Assembly: GCF_042646165.1 (NCBI RefSeq)
Contig: NZ_JBHRTC010000021.1
Length of the DNA stretch: 64,000 nucleotides
DNA from: Microbaculum marinum
GTDB lineage: Bacteria; Pseudomonadota; Alphaproteobacteria; Rhizobiales; Tepidamorphaceae
Reading direction: 5' to 3' (one strand)
The first letter of the stretch is position 1. Each line of letters opens with the position of its first letter. The notes beneath the pieces were generated by a model. It did not search any database and had not been told where the DNA came from. It saw only the letters and a program-made list of their open reading frames with translations. A program made the position numbers and the translations under genes. Positions 17,263-26,136 of the stretch are shown here, piece after piece.

Positions 17263-17266
17263 CAGG

Positions 17267-17728
17267 ATGGAGCAGACGCTGGAGATCAACGGCAACCGGC
17301 ATCGCCTCGACATCGAGGCCGGCGAGACGCTGATCGAGGTGCTGCGCGACAGGTTGAAACTGACCGCGGCGAAGGTCGGCTGCGGGCGCGGCGAATGCGG
17401 GGCCTGTACCGTGCTGATCGGCGGACGCGCGAAACTCGCCTGCGTGACGCTGGCTGCCTGCGTCGACGATCCGGTCGAGACGGCCGAGGGCCTTGCCGAC
17501 GAGGCCCGCGGGTTTCGCGAGGCGATGGCAGACCGAGGCGGGTTCCAGTGCTCCTACTGCACGCCCGGCATGGTGGTGCGCGCCGTCTCGATCCTGCGCG
17601 GCGGCGACCTGAGCGACGACGACGCCCTGCGGCGCGACATGGCCGGCAACCTGTGCCGCTGCACCGGCTACCAGGGGATCATCGAATCGCTGCGGCTGGC
17701 GTCGCAAACCAAGGGATCGCCGGCATGA
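17267..17728 (+). CDS. [2Fe-2S] subunit of molybdenum hydroxylase
   Basis: 153 residues, complete small subunit of the xanthine-oxidase family. The plant-ferredoxin cluster uses C39, C44, C47 and C59; the second cluster uses C95, C98, C130 and C132 (FQCSYCTPG, NLCRCTGY). It passes electrons from the molybdenum site to FAD. ATG 17267 is 5 bp after the GTPase stop; its own stop overlaps the next start (ATGA). There is no export signal, so the complex is cytoplasmic unless the partner is exported, which also lacks a signal. Confidence 0.93.
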   Translation: MEQTLEINGNRHRLDIEAGETLIEVLRDRLKLTAAKVGCGRGECGACTVLIGGRAKLACVTLAACVDDPVETAEGLADEARGFREAMADRGGFQCSYCTPGMVVRAVSILRGGDLSDDDALRRDMAGNLCRCTGYQGIIESLRLASQTKGSPA

Positions 17729-20700
17729 CGATCGGCGACGCTTTCCGGCATCCCGAATGGGTCGAGCGCACCAGCGGATCGCTGCCCTATACCCGAGACC
17801 TGATGCCCGACGATGTGCTGACGGGACGGATCCTGCGCAGTCCCCATCCCGCCGCCGAGATCGTCAGCATCGACACGAGCGCCGCGGAACGTGCCGCCGG
17901 TGTCGCCGCGGTGATCACCGCGCGGGACCTGCCGGACCGCAACTACCGGGACTACGGACAGGCGGACAGACCGCCGATCGCGCGGGGTTCGGTGGTTTAT
18001 TTCGGTCAGGACGTGGCCGCCGTTGCGGCAGAGACGCCGGAACAGGCGGACCGGGCGCTGGCGCTGATCCGGGTCAGGTACAAGCCGCACCGGGCGGCCC
18101 CGAGCCTGGCGGCGGCCCTGCGGCCGGGCGCGCCGATCGTCCATCCGCGGAGCCGCGCCGACAACATCGCCGAGAGCGCCGTGCGGTCCTTCGGAAACCC
18201 GGAGGGGGCGAAGGAGCGGACCAGCGACGCGGTATCGGCCCGGTACGACTGCGGCATCCAGGCCCATGCCTGCATGGAGTCCCATGTCGCTCTCGCCGAC
18301 TGGGACGAAGCCGGCGGGATCATGAACATCTGGGTCCCGACGCAGTCGCCGCGCAACGTGCGCGCAGAGATCGCCTACATGCTGGATCTCGATCCCGAGC
18401 AGGTCCGGCTGCACCGCGTCGGCGTCGGCGGGGACTTCGGCGCGCGCGTCAAGATATCGGACATAGAGGTGCTGGCCGCCACGCTGGCGCGGTCCGCCGG
18501 GCGGCCCGTGGCGATCAGCCTGTCGCGCGCGGACGAGTTCGCGTTCACCAAGCGCCAGCATGAATGCTCGATCGCGATGGAAACGGGTGTCGACCGCGAC
18601 GGCCTGCTGACCTATCGCCGTGCCGAGGTCGTCGTCGAGAACGGAGCGTTCATCCACGGCGGGTCGAACATGATGAACTACGCGTCGATCCTGATCGGCT
18701 CCCAGTACCGCCTGGAAGGTGCCGAACTGGATGGACGTTCGGTCTACTCGAACCGCCGTCCCGGCGGCGCCTTCCGCGGCGCGGGCGGACCGCAGGCGAC
18801 ATTCGCCATCGAATGCCAGATCGACGAACTCGCCGACGAAATCGGCATCGATCCCATCGACCTGCGGCTTCGCAACGTCAACCGGACCGGCGACTGCACG
18901 ATCACCGGCTGGGAGATCAAGTCCAGCCATGCCGCCGAGTGTCTCGAGACCGTGCGGGAAAAGCTGAACTGGGACGTGGCGCGCGGCCAGGGCGGCAACG
19001 GCCGGGGCGTCGGCGTGGCGCTGGCCATGCACGTATCGGGAGCGATCGTCAGCCCGCCCACCGGCCGCGCCGAGGCCCGCATAGAAATCGGCCACAATGG
19101 CGGCGTGGTGCTGTCGAGCGGATGCGCCGACCCGGGCACGGGCGAATATGCGGTCATCGCCCAGCTTTGCGCCGCCGAACTGGGGCTCCGGGCCGACGAG
19201 ATCGACTGCCGGGTGATGGACACCGCCGAAACGCCGTTCGACCCCGGGGCGGGGTCCAGCCGAGGCACCATGATCACGGGCGGCGCCGTGCAGGCGGCTG
19301 CCCGGAAGACGGCGGCGGCGCTGCGCGAGATCGCGGCGCAGACACTCGGCTGTGCGCCTGACGACGTCGTTCTGCGGGACGGCTTCGCGGAAGCCGCCGG
19401 CCGGCGCATCGGCATCGGCGAACTGGCTGCGGCGCATCCCGACAGCGTCGGGGGAACGCTGACGATGTTCTGCGAGGAGGTCGTCGACAGTCCGGTGGTG
19501 CCGATGACGGCGGCGGACTCAGGGTTCGGCGACCTGTCGCCGGCCTACAGTTTCGCCGCGCATGGCGTCGAGGTGGAGGTCGATCGCGGTACCGGCGCGG
19601 TGCGCGTACTGCGGGTGGTCGCCGCCCACGATGCCGGCACCGTGGTCAATCCGGTCGGCGCGCGAAGCCAGGTCATCGGCGGCGTCGTGATGGGACTGGG
19701 CGCAGCACTGGGCGAGGAACTGATCTACGAAGCCGGACGCCCGGTCACCACGTCCTACGCCGACTACGCCCTGCCGCGCGCCAGCGAGGCGCCACCCGTC
19801 GACGTCGTCTTCGTCGGCGGACCGTCGCCCAAGGGTCCGGCCGGCGCCAAGTCGATTTCGGAGATCGCACTGATGCCGACGGCGGCCGCCGTTGCCAATG
19901 CCATCGCACACGCCACCGGCGCGCGCATCCGCTCGCTGCCGATCTCGCCCGACAAGATCGTCGCCGCGCTCGGCGAAGCAGACGCCGGGATCGAGCCGCA
20001 GCCGATCTGGCAGCGGCCGTCGCACTGGTGGGCCGCAGGGGTACGAAGCGCCTACCCGCTTGGCCTGCACGCCGCGCTGCACGCGTGGGGCCGTCAATCT
20101 CCTGTACCGCGGCACAGCGCTGTCGAGACGATCGTGCGGCCGCGGTCGAGCGACGATGCGATCGCTGCGCTGGCCGCGGACCGCAGCGCCCGTCCGGCCG
20201 GCGGGGCCACCGACATCCTGTCAATGCGCGACCAGGGGTTCGGTGCACCACCGACGCTGGTCAGCCTGACGGCCTGCGCCGACATGAACGAAATCGCGGA
20301 GGACGCGGACGGCAACCTGACGATCGGCGCCGCCGTGACGCTGGCCGACGCGCAGCGCCAGCTCGTCCGGTCGGACCGGCCGGGCGACATGGCCCTGGCA
20401 GCGACGATCGCGGCAATCGCGAGCCCGCAGATCCGCGAATCCGGGACCGTCGGCGGCAACCTGTGCCAGGCCAAGCGGTGCTGGTTCTTCCGCTCGGGCT
20501 TCAACTGCTACAAGCGGGGCGGCGCGACGCGGCCCTGCTACGCGGTCACCGGCGACCACCGGTACTTCCACGCCGTGCTCGGCGCCGGCCGCTGCCAGGC
20601 GATCACCCCGTCCGATCTTGCCACTACGCTGATCGCGCTCGATGCGACCGCGCGGATACGCGACGCCGGCGGCGGCGACCGCAGCGTCGGCTTGGACGCC

Positions 20701-21105
20701 TTCTACGAGGGGCCCGGCGAAACCGTGCTGTCCGGCGGCGAGATCGTCCATTCGGTGGTCATCCCGGCGCAGGCCCGGTCGCGGCCCGCGCACTTCGAGA
20801 AACTCGCCCGGACCAGCGACGGGTTCGCGATGGTATCCGCCTGCGTCAGCGTCCTCAGCGACGCACCCGGCGCGCCGCAATGCCGGGCCGTGCTCGGCGG
20901 CGTCGCCAACCGCCCCTACCGCGCCCGTCTCAGCGAGCAGGCGTTCCATCGGAACGGCGCGGCCGACAATCACGCATCCGCGCGGGCCTGGGTGAACGAG
21001 GCGCACCCCCTGCCCGGGAATGCCTGGAAGCTCAAGGCCGCCTGTGCGCTGCTGGAGCGCGCCATGAACGCCGCCTGCGGTCGCGAGACGGAGACACCCA
21101 CATGA
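17725..21105 (+). CDS. fused Mo-cofactor and FAD subunits of an aldehyde oxidase/xanthine dehydrogenase-family hydroxylase
   Basis: 1126 residues in one chain. Residues 1-765 are the molybdopterin-binding large subunit: hammerhead domain, then GVGGDFGAR, RRPGGAFRGAGGPQA, GAGSSRGTMITGGAV and the active-site region AGAKSISE with E713 as the catalytic glutamate. Residues about 790-1126 are the FAD subunit, with RPAGGATDIL, an IRESGTVGGNL segment and the CO_deh_flav_C tail. The FAD part holds a cysteine-rich insertion (C914, C919, C928, C938, C957) like that of PaoB/YagS-type subunits, which carry an extra [4Fe-4S] cluster. Large and medium subunits are normally separate genes; no stop or frameshift is seen at the join. 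Substrate is likely an N-heterocycle or aldehyde, unproven. Confidence 0.9.
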   Translation: MTIGDAFRHPEWVERTSGSLPYTRDLMPDDVLTGRILRSPHPAAEIVSIDTSAAERAAGVAAVITARDLPDRNYRDYGQADRPPIARGSVVYFGQDVAAVAAETPEQADRALALIRVRYKPHRAAPSLAAALRPGAPIVHPRSRADNIAESAVRSFGNPEGAKERTSDAVSARYDCGIQAHACMESHVALADWDEAGGIMNIWVPTQSPRNVRAEIAYMLDLDPEQVRLHRVGVGGDFGARVKISDIEVLAATLARSAGRPVAISLSRADEFAFTKRQHECSIAMETGVDRDGLLTYRRAEVVVENGAFIHGGSNMMNYASILIGSQYRLEGAELDGRSVYSNRRPGGAFRGAGGPQATFAIECQIDELADEIGIDPIDLRLRNVNRTGDCTITGWEIKSSHAAECLETVREKLNWDVARGQGGNGRGVGVALAMHVSGAIVSPPTGRAEARIEIGHNGGVVLSSGCADPGTGEYAVIAQLCAAELGLRADEIDCRVMDTAETPFDPGAGSSRGTMITGGAVQAAARKTAAALREIAAQTLGCAPDDVVLRDGFAEAAGRRIGIGELAAAHPDSVGGTLTMFCEEVVDSPVVPMTAADSGFGDLSPAYSFAAHGVEVEVDRGTGAVRVLRVVAAHDAGTVVNPVGARSQVIGGVVMGLGAALGEELIYEAGRPVTTSYADYALPRASEAPPVDVVFVGGPSPKGPAGAKSISEIALMPTAAAVANAIAHATGARIRSLPISPDKIVAALGEADAGIEPQPIWQRPSHWWAAGVRSAYPLGLHAALHAWGRQSPVPRHSAVETIVRPRSSDDAIAALAADRSARPAGGATDILSMRDQGFGAPPTLVSLTACADMNEIAEDADGNLTIGAAVTLADAQRQLVRSDRPGDMALAATIAAIASPQIRESGTVGGNLCQAKRCWFFRSGFNCYKRGGATRPCYAVTGDHRYFHAVLGAGRCQAITPSDLATTLIALDATARIRDAGGGDRSVGLDAFYEGPGETVLSGGEIVHSVVIPAQARSRPAHFEKLARTSDGFAMVSACVSVLSDAPGAPQCRAVLGGVANRPYRARLSEQAFHRNGAADNHASARAWVNEAHPLPGNAWKLKAACALLERAMNAACGRETETPT

Positions 21106-22265
21106 ACCTCGTCCAGGACATCGCCGATGCCCACCCGGAGCTGATAGGCTGGCGGCGCACCCTGCACGCGATGCCGGAAACCGGATTCGAGGAGTTCAGG
21201 ACCGCCGATTTCGTCGACGCGAAGCTGAAGGAATTCGGCATCGAGACGAAGCGGGGCATGGCGACGACAGGCGTCGTCGGGACGCTGTCGGCAGGAAGCT
21301 CCGGCAAGACCATCGCGCTGCGCTCCGAACTCGACGCAATCAACCTGCAGGAGGCAAACGACTTCGCCCACCGCTCGACGGTGGACGGCAAGATGCACGG
21401 CTGCGGCCACGACGGGCACATGACGATGCTGCTGGCGGCCGCCCGCCATCTCGCCCGGACCCGCGATTTCGACGGCACCGTCCATTTCATCTTCCAGCCG
21501 GCCGAGGAGGTCGGCAATGGCGGCCTGCGGATGATCGAGGACGGCCTGTTCGAGGCGATCAGGCCGGAGGCCGTCTACGGGATGCACAATTTTCCCGGGA
21601 TCCCGGTCGGCCAGTTCGCCACAAGGCCCGGCGACTTCATGGCATCGCTCGACGCCTTCGACATCACCATCGAGGGTGTCGGCGGCCACGGCGCCTATCC
21701 GAGCAAGGCCAGGACGCCGATCCTGCCGGCTTGCGCAATCGTCTCGGCGCTCAACGAGCACGTCGCCTCGCAGATACCGTCGGAGGAGACGATGTCGCTG
21801 TCGGTGGCGCAGCTCAATGCCGGCTCGGCGATCAACGTCATCCCGGCCTCGGCCAACATCAAGGGAACCGTGCGTTCCCTCGGCGAGGCGGCGCAGCTCG
21901 AAATGGAGGCAGCCGTCGAACGCATCGCCAAGGGCATCTGCGGCGCATACGGCGTCGACTGCACCGTCAGCTATCAGCGAACCTATCCCAGGCTAGTGAA
22001 CGCCGCGCGGGAGACCGCCTCGGCAATCGATGCGGCGGCAGCGGTCGTCGGCGCCGACAATGTCGACAGCAACGGAAAGCCGATGATGGCGTCGGAGGAC
22101 TTCGCGTGGATGCTGCGCGAGAAGCCCGGCAACTACATCGCCATCGGCAACGGGATCGGCGACAAGGGCGGCACCTTCGTCCATCACCCCAAATACGACT
22201 TCAACGACGACATCCTGCCGATCGGCGCAAGCTACTGGGTGAGCCTGGTCCGCAGACTTCTTTGA
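21102..22265 (+). CDS. M20D-family amidohydrolase (hippurate hydrolase/aminoacylase-like)
   Basis: 387 residues, complete. Metal ligands: C101 and H103 in HGCGHDGH, E135-E136 in PAEEVGNGG, H162 in MHNFPG, and the terminal MMASEDFAWML block with a late His in FVHHPKYDF. The dimerisation (lid) domain begins near GVGGHGAYPSKA. These enzymes release an amino acid from N-acyl or indole-acetyl conjugates. The start overlaps the stop of the hydroxylase gene (ATGA). In this operon it may cleave the side chain of the oxidised substrate. Confidence 0.92.
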   Translation: MNLVQDIADAHPELIGWRRTLHAMPETGFEEFRTADFVDAKLKEFGIETKRGMATTGVVGTLSAGSSGKTIALRSELDAINLQEANDFAHRSTVDGKMHGCGHDGHMTMLLAAARHLARTRDFDGTVHFIFQPAEEVGNGGLRMIEDGLFEAIRPEAVYGMHNFPGIPVGQFATRPGDFMASLDAFDITIEGVGGHGAYPSKARTPILPACAIVSALNEHVASQIPSEETMSLSVAQLNAGSAINVIPASANIKGTVRSLGEAAQLEMEAAVERIAKGICGAYGVDCTVSYQRTYPRLVNAARETASAIDAAAAVVGADNVDSNGKPMMASEDFAWMLREKPGNYIAIGNGIGDKGGTFVHHPKYDFNDDILPIGASYWVSLVRRLL

Positions 22266-22266
22266 A

Positions 22267-22302
22267 TTCCCGGACCGTCAAAACCGGGAACACGAAAAAC
22301 GT
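22267..22302 (+). promoter_or_regulatory. intergenic hairpins before TRAP genes
   Basis: A 7-bp perfect stem (22267-22273 with 22283-22289, TTCCCGG/CCGGGAA) is followed at once by CACG-AAAAA-CGTG (22290-22302). There is no T-run, so this is more likely a processing or partial attenuation element separating enzyme and transporter mRNA levels than a full terminator. Confidence 0.4.
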
Positions 22303-22332
22303 GTCCATGGGAACTACAACAGGAGAGAGAAG

Positions 22333-23355
22333 ATGAAACGATACCTGAGCGCAGCCGCGATCGTCCCCGTCCTGGCCGTCGCCATGACGTGCTCGGCCAA
22401 TGCGGAGCCGAAAACCATTCGCGTCGACACCTATGCCGGCCCCCAGCACGCGGTGAACGCGGCCGGCCTCGACGTCTGGGCCAAGCAGGTCGAGGAAGCC
22501 AGCAACGGCGAGCTCAAGGTCGAGCTGTCCTATCCGCCGATCAATCCGCGCGACATCATGGACCGGGTGCGCAGCGGCATCACTGATGTGGGCTGGATCA
22601 CCCACGGCTACACGACGGGCCGCTTCGTGCTGACCGACATGGTCGAGCTTCCCGGCAATGGCGGCAATGCCGAACAGGCGTCGCGGGCCTACTGGAAGGT
22701 CTATAACGAGGAGTTCGCCGACCTGGGAGAACACAAGGGAGTCGTGCCGATCGCGCTGTTCGTGCATGGTCCCGGCATGATCCACACCAGCAAGCCTATC
22801 GAGTCGATCGACGATCTCGAGGGCCTGAAGATCCGCACCGGCGGCGGCACGCAGGGCGAGATCGCCAAGCGGCTGGGCCTCGTGACAGTGTCCGCGCCGG
22901 TCACCAAGGCGCAGGAGCTGCTGTCCCAGGGCGTTGCGGACGGCGTGCTGTTCTCGCTGGAGACGATCAAGTCCTTCAATCTCGGCGACATCGTCACCTA
23001 TCACTACGGGATGCCGGACAACCTCTACACGTCGAGCATGGCGATCGTCATCAACGAGAACTTCCTCGACAGCCTGACGGACTCGCAGAAGGAAGCGTTC
23101 TGGAGCGTTTCGGGTGAGGAGCTGTCCGGCCTGATCGGATCCGCCTGGGACGGCGCCGACACGGATGCCGAAGAGACCTTCGGCGCCGACAGCGTCGTCA
23201 CCTTCGACGGCGAAATGAAGGACAAGGTGGACGCCGCCCTGGCCGGCATGGACGAGGAGTGGGTCGCCCGGGCCCAGGAAGCCGGCGCCGACGACGCCGC
23301 CGAGGTGCTCGAAAAGTACCGCGCCGAGATCCAGAACCAGAAGTCGGCGAACTGA
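22333..23355 (+). CDS. dctP: TRAP transporter solute-binding protein, DctP family
   Basis: 340 residues with a signal peptide (IVPVLAVAMTCSANAEP). DctP-family body: GIEDLEGLKIR-like segment SIDDLEGLKIRTGGG (about 160-175), where the conserved Arg that contacts a substrate carboxylate is present, and an acidic helical C-terminus. The periplasmic receptor of a TRAP importer, so the imported compound probably bears a carboxylate. GGAGAGAGAAG precedes the ATG. It heads the transporter half of the operon, 67 bp after the M20 gene. Confidence 0.92.
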   Translation: MKRYLSAAAIVPVLAVAMTCSANAEPKTIRVDTYAGPQHAVNAAGLDVWAKQVEEASNGELKVELSYPPINPRDIMDRVRSGITDVGWITHGYTTGRFVLTDMVELPGNGGNAEQASRAYWKVYNEEFADLGEHKGVVPIALFVHGPGMIHTSKPIESIDDLEGLKIRTGGGTQGEIAKRLGLVTVSAPVTKAQELLSQGVADGVLFSLETIKSFNLGDIVTYHYGMPDNLYTSSMAIVINENFLDSLTDSQKEAFWSVSGEELSGLIGSAWDGADTDAEETFGADSVVTFDGEMKDKVDAALAGMDEEWVARAQEAGADDAAEVLEKYRAEIQNQKSAN

Positions 23356-23360
23356 TACAG

Positions 23361-23888
23361 ATGACCGACAAGGCCGCCTCGCCACACCGGTTCAAGGTCA
23401 CCAGCGGCCTCGTCGCCGTGTGTGGCGGGGCGGCCGGCGTGTTCCTGTTCATCCTGATGATGCTGACGGTCGTCGACGTCGTCGGCCGCTACTTCCTCAA
23501 CGCGCCGCTGCCGGGCGGCTTCGAGCTGACCGAATTCATCATGGCGGCGATCGTCTACGCGGGCCTGCCGGTCGTTTCGGCCGCGGGCGCGCATATCACG
23601 ATCGACCTGCTCGACGACGTCACCCCGGCGCGCGTCGTGCCGTGGCAGAGCCTGATGGTGAACGTCGCATGCGCCGGGTGTTTCGGCGTGTTCGCGTGGC
23701 GCCTGTGGCTGCTCGGCAACCAGATCTCGGAATACGGCGACGTGACCGAATATCTCGGCATTCCGCAGAGTCCGGTAATCTATCTCGGCGCCGCGACGTC
23801 CGCGGTCGCAGCAATCATCCATCTGTCCAAGCTGTTCGAGGCCGGACGCCAGATCGTCGGCGCCGGCAAGCCCGGAGCCGGACTGTGA
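23361..23888 (+). CDS. dctQ: TRAP transporter small permease, DctQ
   Basis: 175 residues with four membrane helices. The first is at about 18-40 (VCGGAAGVFLFILMMLTVVDVVGRY), with the conserved RYFLNAPLPG and GAHITIDLL segments typical of DctQ. It starts 5 bp after dctP and its stop overlaps the dctM start (GTGA). Confidence 0.92.
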   Translation: MTDKAASPHRFKVTSGLVAVCGGAAGVFLFILMMLTVVDVVGRYFLNAPLPGGFELTEFIMAAIVYAGLPVVSAAGAHITIDLLDDVTPARVVPWQSLMVNVACAGCFGVFAWRLWLLGNQISEYGDVTEYLGIPQSPVIYLGAATSAVAAIIHLSKLFEAGRQIVGAGKPGAGL

Positions 23889-25192
23889 TCGCCGCGGCGC
23901 TGGGCTTCGCGATCGTCATCGCGATGGTGTTCGCCCGCATACCCATCGCCGTCGCGATGGCGATCGTCGGCTTCTTCGGCTTCGCCATGCTAGTCGACTT
24001 CTACCCGGCCTTCTATCTCGTCGGCCAGGTGACGCGGACCACGGTGGAGTCCTACGAGCTTTCCGTGGTCCCTCTGTTCATCCTGATGGGCAACTTCGTC
24101 AGCCGCGCCCGCATCTCGGAAGATCTCTACGCGGCATCCCATGCCTTCATTGGCCACTACAAGGGCGGCCTGGCGATGAGCACCATCGTCGCCTGCGGCG
24201 GCTTCAGCGCGATCTGCGGATCGAGCCTCGCGACTGCCGCGACGATGGCCAAGGTGGCGATGCCGCCGATGCGCAAGTACGGCTATGCCGACAGCCTCGC
24301 AGCCGCCTCCATCTCGGCCGGCGGGACGCTCGGCATCCTTATTCCCCCGAGCGTCATCCTGGTGCTGTTCGGACTGCTGACGGAGACCGACATCCGGGCG
24401 CTCTTCGCGGCGGGGCTGCTGCCGGGACTGCTCGGCGTCGCCTGCTACCTGGCGGCGGTCCGCTACGTGGTCTGGCGCCACCCGGAGCGTGGCCCCGCCG
24501 GCGAGCGCGTCGACATGGCGGCGCGGCTTGCAGCGCTTCGCGGCGTCTGGCCGGTGATCGCGCTCTTCGTGCTGGTGATCGGCGGAATCTACGCCGGCAT
24601 CTTCACGCCGACGGAATCGGGAGGCATCGGCGCCTTCGGCGCGTTTGTCTTCGCGCTGGTCCGTCGCGCCCTGAACTGGCGAACGCTGCTCTCGGTGCTG
24701 ATCGAGACCGCGGTTACGACCTCCGCGCTGTTCGTCGTGCTGATCGGGGCGCTGATCTTCGCCAACTTCATCAACGAAACACGTATGACGACGGAACTGG
24801 CGCGCCAGATCACCGACGCGAACTTCTCGCCGATGCTGGTGATGCTGGTCATCATCGGCATCTACCTGGTGCTGGGCTGCGTCTTCGAGAGCATGTCGAT
24901 GCTGCTCCTGACCGTCCCGGTCTTCGCCTCACTGATCGCCGCGCTCGATTTCGGCATGACCCCCGAAGAGACCATGATCTGGTTCGGCATAGTCGTCGTC
25001 GTGGTGACCGAGATCAGCCTGATCACCCCGCCGATCGGCATGAACGTCTTCACCCTCAGTTCGATGCTACCCGACGTGTCGACCAAGACCATCTTCGCCG
25101 GGGTCTTCCCGTTCTGGTCGGTCGACATCATCCGACTCGCGATACTGGTGCTGGTGCCGGGGATCTCGCTGCTGATCCCCTCGCTGATCTGA
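23885..25192 (+). CDS. dctM: TRAP transporter large permease, DctM
   Basis: 435 residues, about twelve membrane segments. Family motifs: VPLFILMGNFVSRA, GGFSAICGSSLATAATMAKVAMPPM, GTLGILIPPSVILVLFG and a second PPIGMNVFTLSSM. Na+-coupled transport subunit. GTG 23885 is taken as the start because it overlaps the dctQ stop; no nearer ATG is in frame at the N-terminus. Last gene of the operon; its stop is 14 bp from the convergent ABC permease stop. Confidence 0.92.
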   Translation: MIAAALGFAIVIAMVFARIPIAVAMAIVGFFGFAMLVDFYPAFYLVGQVTRTTVESYELSVVPLFILMGNFVSRARISEDLYAASHAFIGHYKGGLAMSTIVACGGFSAICGSSLATAATMAKVAMPPMRKYGYADSLAAASISAGGTLGILIPPSVILVLFGLLTETDIRALFAAGLLPGLLGVACYLAAVRYVVWRHPERGPAGERVDMAARLAALRGVWPVIALFVLVIGGIYAGIFTPTESGGIGAFGAFVFALVRRALNWRTLLSVLIETAVTTSALFVVLIGALIFANFINETRMTTELARQITDANFSPMLVMLVIIGIYLVLGCVFESMSMLLLTVPVFASLIAALDFGMTPEETMIWFGIVVVVVTEISLITPPIGMNVFTLSSMLPDVSTKTIFAGVFPFWSVDIIRLAILVLVPGISLLIPSLI

Positions 25193-25206
25193 TCCGGGGA
25201 GGCGGC

Positions 25207-26136
25207 TCAGCGCGGCCTGGCGAAGGGAATCCCTAGGGCTGCCGGCATGCGGCTGCTGCGCGAGCCCACCGCCAGCGAGACGATCGCGACGACATACGGC
25301 ACGATGACGAAGAACTGGTAGGGCACCGCCGGGAAGATCGACTGCAGCCTGATCTGTGCGGCGTCTGCGATGCCGAACACCAGCGCCACCAGAACGGCCA
25401 GCATCGGGTTCCAGCGCGCGAAGACCACGCAGGCGATCGCCAGAAAGCCGCGTCCGGCGGTCATGTTCTCGACGAAACCCCACAGGTGGGCGGTCGAAAG
25501 ATAGGCGCCACCGGCCCCGGCGAACCCGCCGGCGACCATCACGCAGAGAAAGCGGACCCGGTCCACGTCGATGCCGACGGCATCGGCGGCAACCGGGGTC
25601 TCGCCGACGGCCTTGATGATGACGCCGAGCCGGGTCGCACGGAACAAGTAGGCCATCAGCAGCGCCGCGGCGACGGCGATATAGACGAGCGCGTGCTGCC
25701 CGAACAGGATCGGCCCGACCAGCGGGATGTCGGCGAGCCCGAGGATATCGAGCTCGCGGAAGCCGGGAACCTTGACCGCCGTCCCCGCCTCGCCCAGCGT
25801 CAGCCGGTAGCCGTATCCCGACAGGCCGAGGCCGAGAAACAGCACCGCGATGCCGGTGACGATCTGCTCGACCTTGAGCCGGACGACGAAATAGGCGTGC
25901 AGCGCGCCCATCGCCACGCCGGCGAGCACCGCGCACGCAAGACCGATCCAGGGATTGCCCGACTGGACGGCAAACAGCACCGCGACGAAGGCCCCGACCA
26001 GCATGATCCCCTCGATGCCGACATTTATCACGCCGGCGCGCTCGGAGAGGGTTTCGCCGATCGCCGCGAGCGCGATGGGAGCGGCCAGCCGGATGCCCGC
26101 AGCCAGCAGTCCGCTCAGGAACAGCGCCTCATCCAT
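25207..26136 (-). CDS. BMP-type ABC importer permease 2
   Basis: 309 residues, about eight to nine membrane helices, BPD_transp_2 family (nucleoside/purine-type permeases). Motifs: ETLSERAGVINVGIEGIMLVGAF, GITVGIAVLF-like region QIVTGIAVLFLGLGLSGY, and ATRLGVIIKAVGETPVAADAVGI. It is the last gene of the ten-gene minus-strand operon; the start overlaps permease 1 by 8 bp. The NVGIEG motif is characteristic of importers for nucleosides and purines rather than sugars. Confidence 0.9.
   Translation of the reverse strand: MDEALFLSGLLAAGIRLAAPIALAAIGETLSERAGVINVGIEGIMLVGAFVAVLFAVQSGNPWIGLACAVLAGVAMGALHAYFVVRLKVEQIVTGIAVLFLGLGLSGYGYRLTLGEAGTAVKVPGFRELDILGLADIPLVGPILFGQHALVYIAVAAALLMAYLFRATRLGVIIKAVGETPVAADAVGIDVDRVRFLCVMVAGGFAGAGGAYLSTAHLWGFVENMTAGRGFLAIACVVFARWNPMLAVLVALVFGIADAAQIRLQSIFPAVPYQFFVIVPYVVAIVSLAVGSRSSRMPAALGIPFARPR

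Noticed and set aside
25150..25230. Strong terminator between the two convergent catabolic operons
   Set aside because: Only a 5-bp TCCCC/GGGGA pairing with a long loop; too weak to list as a feature.
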